The notes below the pieces were generated by a model. The model made no database searches. It was given only the letters and a program-made list of their open reading frames with translations, and was not told the origin of the DNA. A stretch of DNA of 26,104 nucleotides, from NCBI GenBank assembly GCA_023430725.1, contig JAEYZD010000106.1, positions 1 through 26,104 on the forward strand. Direction: 5' to 3'. A program made the translations under genes and the position numbers. This document shows, in pieces, positions 1-8,107 of this stretch (the first letter of the stretch is position 1; each line of letters starts with the position of its first letter). The stretch is from Bacteroidota bacterium. GTDB lineage: Bacteria > Bacteroidota > Bacteroidia > Bacteroidales > VadinHA17.

Positions 1-923
1 CTGCGGGCGGTATAGTCGTATGCCTCGTCCCACGAGACCTCCGTCAGCACCCCGTCTTTCCTTATCAGCGGGGAGCGCAGCCGCTCAGGGTGGTTGTAGA
101 ACTCAAAGGCGTACCGTCCCTTGATGCATGTATGCCCCCTGTTTGTAGCGCTGTCCAGAGGAGCCTCTATTCCCCTTACCACACCGTCAATCACCTTTAC
201 GTCGAGGTTGCACCCCACTCCGCAGTAGGTGCAGGTGGTGCGAACAGTTCTGTCAGCTCTGAGGGTTTTGGCAGAATAGCGGTCATGAAGTGCGTTTGTC
301 GGGCAGGTCTGGACACACGCGCCGCATGAGACACAGGGAGAATCGCGGAAGGTTGTGTCAAAACCCTTGATGATCCTGCTGTCCGAGCCTCTCCCCATGA
401 TCCCAAGCACATGTTCAGCCTGCAGCTCATCGCAGGCTCTGACGCACCGGTAGCATTTTATGCATTCTGTCAGGTCCGACCAGACATAGGGCCTTGTCTT
501 GTCCTTCTCATGAGCCGTTACTTTCTTCTTGTAGCGCACTTCCGGTGTTCCGGCGGCAGCCACCACCGACTGGAACTCGGTAGGCAGCATCCCCGGCTCA
601 GGTGTGAGCCGGTCAGCCGGATATTCAGAAAGGACCAGCTCCAGGATATTTTTCCTCAGTCGTTTGATTTTGTCAGTGGAGGGATAGATGTAGTATCCCG
701 GCGCCACAGGTGTGTGGCACGATGCCATCACCCTTCCCGGCCCGTCCTCCTTGAGCGCCACCTCCACCGAGCAGACCCGGCATGAGCCGTAGTTCTCGAG
801 GTTATCTGCCTGGCAGAGCGTTGGTATCACTTCACGTCCGATATTCCGGCGTACAAACTCCAGAATGGTCTCCCCCGCTTCAATCGCGAAGGGTCTGTTG
901 TCAATGTATGCTGTCTTTTCCAT
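1..923 (-). CDS. fdhA: NAD-dependent formate dehydrogenase, molybdenum catalytic (alpha) subunit, partial
   Basis: Only the N-terminal 307 codons are in the window; the C-terminal part, including the active-site Cys or Sec, lies beyond the left edge. The ATG at 921-923 follows the stop of the flavin-subunit gene by 2 bases. Seen in the translation: a NuoG-like [2Fe-2S] domain (C37, C48, C51, C69), a two-cluster ferredoxin domain (C154, C157, C160, C164 and C197, C200, C203, C207), then the [4Fe-4S] entry domain of molybdopterin oxidoreductases (C231, C234, C238, C266). This order is typical of the alpha subunit of soluble NAD(H)-linked formate dehydrogenases, which interconvert formate and CO2 in the cytoplasm. 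The His-Cys [4Fe-4S] site normally found near residues 99-115 lacks its ligands. A NADH-dependent hydrogenase or NuoG is less likely, because the last cluster leads into a formate dehydrogenase-type fold. Gene names vary (fdhA, fdhF, fdsA). Confidence 0.85.
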   Translation of the reverse strand, partial: MEKTAYIDNRPFAIEAGETILEFVRRNIGREVIPTLCQADNLENYGSCRVCSVEVALKEDGPGRVMASCHTPVAPGYYIYPSTDKIKRLRKNILELVLSEYPADRLTPEPGMLPTEFQSVVAAAGTPEVRYKKKVTAHEKDKTRPYVWSDLTECIKCYRCVRACDELQAEHVLGIMGRGSDSRIIKGFDTTFRDSPCVSCGACVQTCPTNALHDRYSAKTLRADRTVRTTCTYCGVGCNLDVKVIDGVVRGIEAPLDSATNRGHTCIKGRYAFEFYNHPERLRSPLIRKDGVLTEVSWDEAYDYTAR

Positions 924-925
924 GA

Positions 926-2542
926 CTATGCCTCTCTTGTTGTGAAATATTCCTTCAGTTCGTCACTGAAATACTGCAATGCATTCTTCACCGGCAGGGG
1001 CAGTCCGCCTCCCAGTGCGCAGAGCGAACCCAGCTGCATTGTCTCGAGCAGATCGTCAAACAGCTGACGGTCAATTTTCTCCCCCTTGCCTGCAGCACCC
1101 GACAGCAGCTCCAGCCCACGGGCCGATCCAAGCCTGCACGGGAAGCACTTGCCGCATGACTCCTTCTTTGTAAACTCGAAGAGGTGTTCAAGGAGCTTTA
1201 TTACAGGGAAGCCGGACGGAACCGACACAATGCCTGCATGTCCCAGCAGAAAGCCCTCCCTGGCGAAAGACTCGAAGTCAAGCGTCAGGTCGTCAATCCG
1301 GGATGAAGGTACCAGTCCGCCCAGCGGCCCTCCGATCTGGAATGCTTTCACCGGATAGCGTGTTCCTCCTCCAAGCTCATCGATTACGGCCCTGAGCGGA
1401 GTACCCATCTTCACCTCCAGTAATCCCGGCTTGTTGAATGCCCCGTCGAGGGATACCAGTTTGGTTCCGGGAGACTTCTCCGTTCCCATCGCAGCCCAGG
1501 CAGCACCACCCTCTTCAAGGATGAAGTGGATGTTTGCAAAAGTCTCCACGTTGCTCAGGACTGTTGGCTTGCCAAAGAGTCCGTACACTGCCGGAAACGG
1601 CGGGCGGGTGCGCACCTCAGGGCGCAAACCCTCGATTGAATTCAGCAGGGAGGTCTCCTCTCCGCAGATGTATGCTCCGGAGCCCTCCACAACATGAAAC
1701 CGGAACCGGGTGACGTGATCCGTTCCTTCACCTGTTGCCAGACCTGTCTCTTCAAGCTGCCGGACAGCCTCCCTGACCTTCCTGACAGCCAGCGGGTACT
1801 CTCCCCTGATATATACAACGCCGGTGTCAGCACCAGTTATCAGGCCCGTCATCAGCATGCCGAACAGAACCGCATGAGGTCTCTCCTCCAGCAGCCACTT
1901 GTCGGAAAAAGCGCCGGGGTCACCCTCATCGCCGTTGCAGACCACATATTTTTTCACGGCTGCTGCATCGCGTGATGAACGAACCTTGAAATGGAACGGG
2001 AACCCTGCGCCTCCGCGTCCGCGCAGACCTGAAGACTCAAGCTGCTTCAAGGCCTCCTCCTCCCTTCCTGTCCATTCATATGCCAGGGAGTAGTATTCCT
2101 TTACAGCACCGGTAGGCGTCAGAAGTGCCGGCATATCGACATTGGAACTTACTCTCATTGTCTCCCCGCTGTTTCCGGCAAGCCTTATCTCTCCGTTAAC
2201 CAGAAATGCATCGTTAGAGTGACAGTGTCCCAGGCAGGTTATCAGACCGATCTCATCCTCGCTGTAACTATTCAGCAGGGTTCGTCTCACCTCTTCGCTT
2301 TTGCCGGAGGTGAGACATGCAGTACCGTCACACATGAAGACCTTCTTCCCGTGATGAGCGGGCTGCAGGAAATCATAGAATGAACTTGCGCTCAGTACGG
2401 CCGCATGACCGGTCATGAAATCGTCGGCAGCCGCCAGGAGTTTCTCGTCTGCCCCTCCGTCAGCGGTGGATCCCGCAATAGAGTCATACAGGCTGTCTGT
2501 CAGGCCTCTTCTCGAAGAGAGACCTCTGAGGTTTTTGGACAT
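926..2542 (-). CDS. fdhB: Formate dehydrogenase NADH/FMN subunit, NuoE-NuoF fusion
   Basis: A 538-residue diaphorase subunit that would pass electrons between NAD(H) and the iron-sulfur chain of the formate dehydrogenase alpha subunit encoded just downstream. Residues about 65-125 form a NuoE-like [2Fe-2S] thioredoxin fold (C71, C76, C103, C107), but the usual NuoE N-terminal helical domain is short or replaced by a low-complexity leader. Residues about 165-450 are NuoF-like: the glycine-rich GRGGAGF motif near 175-181, NGDEGDPGAF near 203-212 and the CGEE motif near 293-296, which bind FMN and NADH. The C-terminal [4Fe-4S] ligands are C463, C466, C469 and C508. The 2-base gap to the next gene indicates co-transcription and probably translational coupling. 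The same architecture occurs in electron-bifurcating hydrogenases, so the assignment to formate dehydrogenase rests on the partner gene. Confidence 0.87.
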   Translation of the reverse strand: MSKNLRGLSSRRGLTDSLYDSIAGSTADGGADEKLLAAADDFMTGHAAVLSASSFYDFLQPAHHGKKVFMCDGTACLTSGKSEEVRRTLLNSYSEDEIGLITCLGHCHSNDAFLVNGEIRLAGNSGETMRVSSNVDMPALLTPTGAVKEYYSLAYEWTGREEEALKQLESSGLRGRGGAGFPFHFKVRSSRDAAAVKKYVVCNGDEGDPGAFSDKWLLEERPHAVLFGMLMTGLITGADTGVVYIRGEYPLAVRKVREAVRQLEETGLATGEGTDHVTRFRFHVVEGSGAYICGEETSLLNSIEGLRPEVRTRPPFPAVYGLFGKPTVLSNVETFANIHFILEEGGAAWAAMGTEKSPGTKLVSLDGAFNKPGLLEVKMGTPLRAVIDELGGGTRYPVKAFQIGGPLGGLVPSSRIDDLTLDFESFAREGFLLGHAGIVSVPSGFPVIKLLEHLFEFTKKESCGKCFPCRLGSARGLELLSGAAGKGEKIDRQLFDDLLETMQLGSLCALGGGLPLPVKNALQYFSDELKEYFTTREA

Positions 2543-2655
2543 GGTTATGCTGATTTAACTTTTCCAATATATTAACTTACTGCGTTATGTACATCAAAAA
2601 TGAGAATTATCATATCAACCGGAAGTTAAATAATAATGAGAAGACGGCCCATCCT

Positions 2656-2683
2656 TTTGTTTAACTGATTTTTGTTATATTTG
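2656..2683 (+). promoter_or_regulatory. Putative Bacteroidota-type promoter of the PpiD-like gene
   Basis: TATATTTG at 2676-2683 matches the Bacteroidota -7 consensus TAnnTTTG exactly. A TTTG at 2656-2659 could act as the -33 element, although the 16-base gap is slightly shorter than usual. The predicted transcript would start near 2690 and give a leader of about 40 bases before the ATG at 2732. The rest of the 189-base divergent gap (2543-2731) is AT-rich, and I could not identify a convincing promoter for the formate dehydrogenase genes on the other strand. Confidence 0.5.
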
Positions 2684-2731
2684 TCGCCTGTATTTTTTCA
2701 AGATCTAAATTCATATTTAATTAGTATTCAG

Positions 2732-4852
2732 ATGGCAATACTTCAGACCCTGAGAGAGAAGGCGGGACCGCTTGTGGCAATAGTGATCGGTGTTTCCCTG
2801 CTTCTCTTTGTTGTGAGTGATTTTTTCGGCAACAATACCGCCCAGCGCCGTAAGGCAGACAAATATTACAAGCTTGCCGACATAGACGGTGAGGAAGTAT
2901 CCTACCAGGACTTCGAGGCGCGCCTTCAGGATCTGGTTGAGATCTACAAGATGTCAGGCACCTCCGAGGTAAACGAGGAGATGATGCAGAGCCTGCGGGA
3001 GCAGGTATGGCAGCAGATGCTCTCGGAGAAGCTGATGGACAAGACCTACAAACAGACAGGCCTTGGTGTCAGTCCTGATGAAGTGGAGATGCTGGTGTTC
3101 GGAGACGATCCTCATCCAATTGTAAGACAGCTGTTTACCGATCCTGCATCAGGCGGTTTCAACCCATCTTTCCTGGTCGGGTTCCTGAAGGCCACTGAGA
3201 CTGATGACGCTACAAAGAGATACTGGCTCTTCTTTGAGGACCAGATCATAAATGACAGGCTCAACACAAAGCTGGTGAACCTTATGTCAAAGGGTCTCTA
3301 CGTCACCGGCAAGCAGTCGGAATTTGAGAACAGCCTTGCTGCGAATACAGTCAATTTCAGCTACATGGTTCGCAACTATGCAGCTATCTCTGACAGCCTC
3401 GTTAAGGTCAGCTCAGACGAGATAAAGAGCTATTATGAAAAGCATAAGGATAATTACAAGCGCGGAGCTACTCGTGACATCGAATACATGGTCTTTGAAA
3501 TCAATCCTTCGGAGTCTGACATGCAGGAGACTGAGCGCTGGGCTGCAGGCGAAAAAGAGAACTTTGCAGCTGCCACGGACCTGGTTCAGTATATCAATCT
3601 GACTGCTGACACGCGTCACACAGGGTTCTTCAGTACTGCCGCAGATCTTCCCGAGAGCATCCGTCCGCTGGCTGAGGCCGGAGACAGGTCAGCCGTGATG
3701 GGTCCCTGGTTCGAGGACGGAGCATACAAGCTTGCACGTATTGTGGATATTTCCGAGCGTCCGGATTCAGTAAGGGCTGCACACATCCTGCTCACCCCGA
3801 ACGCAACAAGGAGCCTTGCCCAGGCCAGGAAAGAGGCAGACAGCCTCATTGCACTCGTCCGTTCAGGGATCGACTTCAATGTTCTGGCAATGGCCAACTC
3901 GGATGATCAGGGCTCCGCACAGGTTGGCGGTGACCTGGGCTGGTTCGGCGAAGGGATGATGATTCTTCCTTTCAACAATGCCTGCTTCAGCAACAATAAG
4001 GGTGACATCGTCACTGCCGAGACAAGCTATGGCGTTCATGTGATCAAAATCATTGACCAGAGCCGCAGGGTAAAGAAATATGACATCGGCATCGTTGACC
4101 GTCAGGTCATCGCGGGTACCGCCACAACCCAGCGTATCTACTCGGATGCATCGCAGTTTGCCGGAACCAATGACACTTACGAGAAGTTCAACAAGGCAGT
4201 TGCTGAGGGAAACCTCAACAAGAAGCTGGCAATGAACGTCACTCCTGACCAGAAGGAACTGCCCGGCCTGCCGCAGTCAAGAGGCCTTGTCATGGCGTTG
4301 TTCCAGAACAGCAAAGCCGGCAGTATTGTCCTTGACAACAGCAGCCAGGCAGTGTTCGAGCTTCCTGACATGTATGTTGTGGCATACTGCTCCAGGGCAG
4401 TGGAAGAGGGTATAGCACCGGTTGAGGATGTGGCATCAGATATCAGGTTTATCCTCGCAAAAAAGAAGAAGGCAGAGATCATAGCCGGAGAGATGACGAA
4501 ACTGGTGGCAGAAGGGAAAACCATCAATGACATTGCTGCCAGCTACAACACTACAGTACAGGATGCCGCCGGCATCAACTTCAGGTCATACTCCGTACCG
4601 GGCGCCGGCATTGAGCCAGCCCTTATTGCAGCAGCATCCGCTTCCGAAGCAGGTGTACTGTCAAAACCGGTGGAGGGGAACAACGGTGTATATATGTTCG
4701 TGGTAACTGATGCAACCCCGGCAGTGGCAGAAGACCTTGCAATGGTTAAGGAGAGAATGAACTCCAGCTACCAGATCAGGGCATCTTACGAAGCCTACCA
4801 GGCCCTCCGCGACAAGAAGGAGGTCAAGGATATGAGATACAAATTCTACTAG
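2732..4852 (+). CDS. ppiD: PpiD/SurA-like membrane-anchored peptidylprolyl isomerase and chaperone
   Basis: A 706-residue protein that probably helps outer-membrane and periplasmic proteins fold. Residues about 12-32 form one hydrophobic anchor with a short cytoplasmic N-terminus, followed by a SurA_N-type helical region (to about 210). A parvulin (PpiC-type) rotamase domain lies at about 346-441, beginning with the AAHILL motif and ending with the YGVHVIKI strand. A long C-terminal region resembles a second, degenerate rotamase-like segment. I chose the ATG at 2732 because it begins directly at the conserved anchor and follows a promoter-like box. An upstream TTG at 2672 would start inside that box. 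The size and layout match the roughly 700-residue PpiD-like proteins of Bacteroidota. It is a single-gene unit between divergent and convergent neighbours and is not obviously tied to sugar metabolism. Confidence 0.85.
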   Translation: MAILQTLREKAGPLVAIVIGVSLLLFVVSDFFGNNTAQRRKADKYYKLADIDGEEVSYQDFEARLQDLVEIYKMSGTSEVNEEMMQSLREQVWQQMLSEKLMDKTYKQTGLGVSPDEVEMLVFGDDPHPIVRQLFTDPASGGFNPSFLVGFLKATETDDATKRYWLFFEDQIINDRLNTKLVNLMSKGLYVTGKQSEFENSLAANTVNFSYMVRNYAAISDSLVKVSSDEIKSYYEKHKDNYKRGATRDIEYMVFEINPSESDMQETERWAAGEKENFAAATDLVQYINLTADTRHTGFFSTAADLPESIRPLAEAGDRSAVMGPWFEDGAYKLARIVDISERPDSVRAAHILLTPNATRSLAQARKEADSLIALVRSGIDFNVLAMANSDDQGSAQVGGDLGWFGEGMMILPFNNACFSNNKGDIVTAETSYGVHVIKIIDQSRRVKKYDIGIVDRQVIAGTATTQRIYSDASQFAGTNDTYEKFNKAVAEGNLNKKLAMNVTPDQKELPGLPQSRGLVMALFQNSKAGSIVLDNSSQAVFELPDMYVVAYCSRAVEEGIAPVEDVASDIRFILAKKKKAEIIAGEMTKLVAEGKTINDIAASYNTTVQDAAGINFRSYSVPGAGIEPALIAAASASEAGVLSKPVEGNNGVYMFVVTDATPAVAEDLAMVKERMNSSYQIRASYEAYQALRDKKEVKDMRYKFY

Positions 4853-4880
4853 AAACAGAATTTGCGCCTTAAATACTGCA

Positions 4881-4914
4881 GCGGCGGGTCACAAGACCTG
4901 CCGCTTCTTTTTTT
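4881..4914 (+). terminator. Rho-independent terminator after the PpiD-like gene
   Basis: A 10-base-pair stem (4881-4890 with 4895-4904, one G-U pair) closes a four-base ACAA loop and is followed by a T-rich run at 4905-4914. It lies between two convergent genes, and the T-run ends at the stop codon of the minus-strand acyltransferase gene. The hairpin may also help end the long minus-strand operon, but no good T-run is seen on that side. Confidence 0.8.
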
Positions 4915-6674
4915 CAGGCATCCTTGCCCCGGGAGAGGGCATTGACGAATTCCGCCGGGATATTGTATACATCTAGCAGTATCAACCCGTCAAGACAGTT
5001 GTTGAAATCCGGATCAACATTAAACCCGATTATCCGCGCATTGAGCTCCAGGTATTTCTTGAGCAGGACCGGAATTTTGTAACCGTTGTCAACATCGCTG
5101 ATAACCTTCTCCACCCTGCTTATGTCCCTGTCAGCCGAAGAGATGATTATCTCGCTGTCAACACGCCTGTCAAACTGTACGTTAAACCTGTTCCGGGGCC
5201 TTATGTGACGGGCCATATCCCTGTCATAGAAGTTATTGCGGACAAACTCCACGATCAGAGACTTTGAAAATTCCGAAAATTCATTGCTGATGCTCACAGG
5301 ACCTATGAGCCACCTGTAGCCGGAATTCCGGAGCAAGACGGTCAGCAAACCCTTCCAGAGCAGGAACAGTGACATCGCCTTTTTCTGATATTCCGGCACC
5401 ACAAACGACCGGCCGAGTTCAAGTGACTCGGCAAGGACCGGCTCAAAGCTCCGGTCAATCCTGAAAAGGGAGTTGATGTAGAATCCCTTCACACCGTACT
5501 GGCTGAGAATCTCGTTACCCTTGCCAATCCTGTAGGCTCCAACAAGTGCTCCTGCCTCCTCATCCCACACCAGAAGGTGATGGTAATATAAGTCGTACTC
5601 ATCTATATCCGTTGACCTGTTGGTCCCCTCTCCCACAGCCCTGAAGGTGACCTCGCGCAGCCTGCCTATCTCACGGATCATGTTGGGGATTACCCGTGTA
5701 GGGGCGAACAGCACCAGGTAATTTGCGCTGCTGAAAAGTGCATATGAGTGTCTGACAGAGTCAATCTCACCGCGCAGTATCTCTCTGTCCACCGCCTGTT
5801 CAACAGGCTCCTGGCGATGGATCCGGCGGCGTCTGAATCCGGTGAAGAAGGGCCTGGCCTCAATGTTGGTTCCGAGTGAATAGACCCGGGCCCTCAGGTA
5901 ACGGCCAAACCGGGCTACATCACCGAATCCTGCCTGCTCCTTCAGCGTGACAGGCTGGCCCATACGCACCCTGATGACCTTGTGCCGCTTGTTGATTAAC
6001 TCCCGCCCGAGCCCGGCAGTACCAAGCAACGGGTGAATCCTGTCCAGGATGTGAAACCATCTCGAGTTGGTGCCATGAAAATAAACAGGTATGACAGGCA
6101 CCCCGGCAGACCTGACTGCCATCAGCACCGGTTCCTGCCACTCTCTGTCAATAATAAGACCTGATTCTGCCTGGTAGGTTGACACCTCCCCGGCAGGGAA
6201 GAGGGCAACTCCGTGTCCTTCCCTGACATATTCCATTGCCTCAGCTATGGCGTCAGACTGCGTCTTCTTCTCCCTGTCCGGGCCTTCTCCGTCTGAGGGG
6301 AGTATCAGCTTCTTAAGCGGATCAATTTTCTGCAACAGGAAGTTGGCGGCAACCCTGACATCCGGACGGCGCTTCAACAGGATTTTCAGCAGAATGAGAG
6401 CATCTATCCCCCCGAAGGGATGGTTTGAAACTGTGATAAACGGGCCTGTCAGGGGGATGTTCCCGAGCTCCTTTTCAGAGACTTCGAACTTTATGTCGAG
6501 GTGATCAAGTATTGAGTTGATGAATACAGCAGGGTCACTGTCGTAAGTGCTGGCATAGACCCTGTTAAGTCTGTTGTAACGAAAGATGCGCATCAGGGCC
6601 TGGGCAATAACCTCTCCTCCCCGAATGTCAAGATGGGTCGCCCTGGCCAGTTCCTTAGATGTCAGAAGCTTCAT
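4914..6674 (-). CDS. olsF: OlsF-like bifunctional acyltransferase for aminoacyl lipid (ornithine or glycine lipid) synthesis
   Basis: A 586-residue protein with two acyltransferase halves. Residues about 75-270 form a PlsC-type O-acyltransferase with the NHPFGGID motif (H85, D91) and the FPAGE motif (159-163). Residues about 300-500 form a GNAT-like N-acyltransferase of the OlsB or hemolysin type. This order and length match OlsF proteins described in Serratia and Flavobacterium, which make ornithine lipids in one polypeptide: the C-terminal half N-acylates the amino acid and the N-terminal half esterifies the hydroxy-acyl chain. Many Bacteroidales make glycine lipids with the separate proteins GlsB and GlsA, so the amino acid cannot be chosen from sequence alone. 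The start overlaps the end of the methylenetetrahydrofolate reductase gene by 20 bases, so it appears to be the last gene of the xylose operon. It probably acts at the inner face of the cytoplasmic membrane. Confidence 0.75.
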   Translation of the reverse strand: MKLLTSKELARATHLDIRGGEVIAQALMRIFRYNRLNRVYASTYDSDPAVFINSILDHLDIKFEVSEKELGNIPLTGPFITVSNHPFGGIDALILLKILLKRRPDVRVAANFLLQKIDPLKKLILPSDGEGPDREKKTQSDAIAEAMEYVREGHGVALFPAGEVSTYQAESGLIIDREWQEPVLMAVRSAGVPVIPVYFHGTNSRWFHILDRIHPLLGTAGLGRELINKRHKVIRVRMGQPVTLKEQAGFGDVARFGRYLRARVYSLGTNIEARPFFTGFRRRRIHRQEPVEQAVDREILRGEIDSVRHSYALFSSANYLVLFAPTRVIPNMIREIGRLREVTFRAVGEGTNRSTDIDEYDLYYHHLLVWDEEAGALVGAYRIGKGNEILSQYGVKGFYINSLFRIDRSFEPVLAESLELGRSFVVPEYQKKAMSLFLLWKGLLTVLLRNSGYRWLIGPVSISNEFSEFSKSLIVEFVRNNFYDRDMARHIRPRNRFNVQFDRRVDSEIIISSADRDISRVEKVISDVDNGYKIPVLLKKYLELNARIIGFNVDPDFNNCLDGLILLDVYNIPAEFVNALSRGKDA

Positions 6675-8100
6675 CTGATGTCTTTCTTATTATTAACGGG
6701 AGCGCATCTTCCCAGCCGAGCGGCATTATATGAACACCGCTAATTCCCTTTTTGGCCTTCAGTTTCAGGAGGTTTTCCGCTGTAACGGCGATGCTCTCCT
6801 CCGCAAACCGGTCACCCGCATCTGCAAGCCTCCTCATCACCTGGGCCGGGATCTTCACACCCGGGATGTTGTCATGAAGGTACCGTGCCAGTTTCATAGT
6901 CTTAACCGGGCTGATGCCCGCCAGTATGAAGACCTTATCCAGCAATCCCAGCTTATCCAGCTGCTCAAGCCACGGATCGAGGCTGTCAGGGTCAAAGACC
7001 AGGTTTGTCTGGAGAAACTGTGCGCCGGCATTTACCTTTTTCATAATGCGCAGCGCCTGCAGTGCAGGGTCCATGGCAAACGGGGCTGCCGCCGCGCCGA
7101 GGAACAGCTGCGGTCTGTTTTTTATTTCCCTTCCGTCGAGGTAGATCCCTTCATCTCTCATCCTTCGCAATATCCAGAGCATCTGCACCGAGTCAATATC
7201 AACGATGTTCATATTACTGCGGGGCCCTGGTCCGATGCGCGGGCTGTCACCCGAGAGGCACAGAATATTGTGCACCCCGATGGCATTGGCCCCGATGGCC
7301 TGCGACTGGAGGCTGTTCCGGTTGTTGTCACGTGCAGAGATCTGCATCACCGGATCAGCCCCCATAGATGCAGCAACGGCGGAGCATGCAGCGCTTGACA
7401 TCCTTGGCACAGCTGATGAGCCGTCTGTAAAATTGACGGCCGTGACATACGGTTTTACAAGATGTATCTTCTCCTTCAGCCTGGCTGTGGCGGCGGTAAG
7501 AGGAGGGGTAACCTCGGCGGTTATCACGAAACGGCCGCTGCGCAGTTCGCGCTCCAGGGCCGAGTGCGGCTCTGTAGAGGCAGGAGGATGATATTCTGAA
7601 TCCCCCTTCCACCAGACGGGCTGGCGGATAGGCCTGAAGACCTGCTCCTCCAGCGCTGAGCCAACGGTTCTGCCCTTTCTTCCGGAGGGGAGAAATATAT
7701 TGCGCAGTCCGGCCCGCCTGGCAGTCTGCACCACTTCGCCCCAGGTTTCCGTTCCTGCCCTGTCCCAGTCTACGGGAGGAAGCACCTCGAGCAATTTATG
7801 CTCACGGTGCATCCTTCGTGACCGTTTATAGATGAGATCCCAGGCGCAGCGCCTGGAAGGATCGACATAACACCAGCCGTTGTTCACTCCGCCGCAGGGG
7901 CCGTTCCTCAGACCCTTTGGACAGGCCATGTGGCATATGAATGCTGTCTCCTGCAGGAGGCAGTTACCGCACATCCTGCACCCGAACAGAGGTCCCTTGA
8001 CAACTCTTTCAGTCAGAGCCAGCAAGCGCTTCCCTGCAGGCTGCCTGCCGAATGGCCTGAATGCAGGCTGCCAGCGGCGCAGGGGAGTGAAAATGGCCAT
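6655..8100 (-). CDS. metF: Methylenetetrahydrofolate reductase, MetV-MetF fusion
   Basis: A 481-residue protein. The N-terminal part (about 35-150) is a cysteine-rich MetV-type domain, the family named after the C-terminal region of some methylenetetrahydrofolate reductases; it has C41, C44, C47, C56, C60, C69 (in a GPCGG motif), C77 and C85, which may bind zinc or an iron-sulfur cluster. The C-terminal part (about 188-470) is a MetF TIM barrel, with the probable catalytic E196 in TAEVTPP and the flavin/folate-site motif around RDNNR (257-261). MetF interconverts methylene- and methyl-tetrahydrofolate. In acetogens MetV and MetF are separate subunits of one complex. The gene begins 7 bases after the xylose isomerase stop and overlaps the acyltransferase gene, so it appears to be co-transcribed with xylose genes. 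It could be the cell's housekeeping MetF, but its position and fused form suggest a catabolic one-carbon role (inference). Confidence 0.85.
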   Translation of the reverse strand: MAIFTPLRRWQPAFRPFGRQPAGKRLLALTERVVKGPLFGCRMCGNCLLQETAFICHMACPKGLRNGPCGGVNNGWCYVDPSRRCAWDLIYKRSRRMHREHKLLEVLPPVDWDRAGTETWGEVVQTARRAGLRNIFLPSGRKGRTVGSALEEQVFRPIRQPVWWKGDSEYHPPASTEPHSALERELRSGRFVITAEVTPPLTAATARLKEKIHLVKPYVTAVNFTDGSSAVPRMSSAACSAVAASMGADPVMQISARDNNRNSLQSQAIGANAIGVHNILCLSGDSPRIGPGPRSNMNIVDIDSVQMLWILRRMRDEGIYLDGREIKNRPQLFLGAAAAPFAMDPALQALRIMKKVNAGAQFLQTNLVFDPDSLDPWLEQLDKLGLLDKVFILAGISPVKTMKLARYLHDNIPGVKIPAQVMRRLADAGDRFAEESIAVTAENLLKLKAKKGISGVHIMPLGWEDALPLIIRKTSDEASDI

Positions 8101-8107
8101 CGTCCTG

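Noticed and set aside
411..785. Open frames on the plus strand (90-329 and 411-785) at the left edge
   Set aside because: The minus strand here encodes the formate dehydrogenase alpha subunit without interruption, with conserved iron-sulfur motifs, so these frames are shadows.
2672..2731. TTG start for the PpiD-like protein at 2672
   Set aside because: It would begin within the promoter-like TATATTTG region, and the conserved membrane anchor begins at the ATG at 2732.
6730..7398. 222-codon open frame on the plus strand
   Set aside because: Antisense shadow of the MetV-MetF gene, with no family features.
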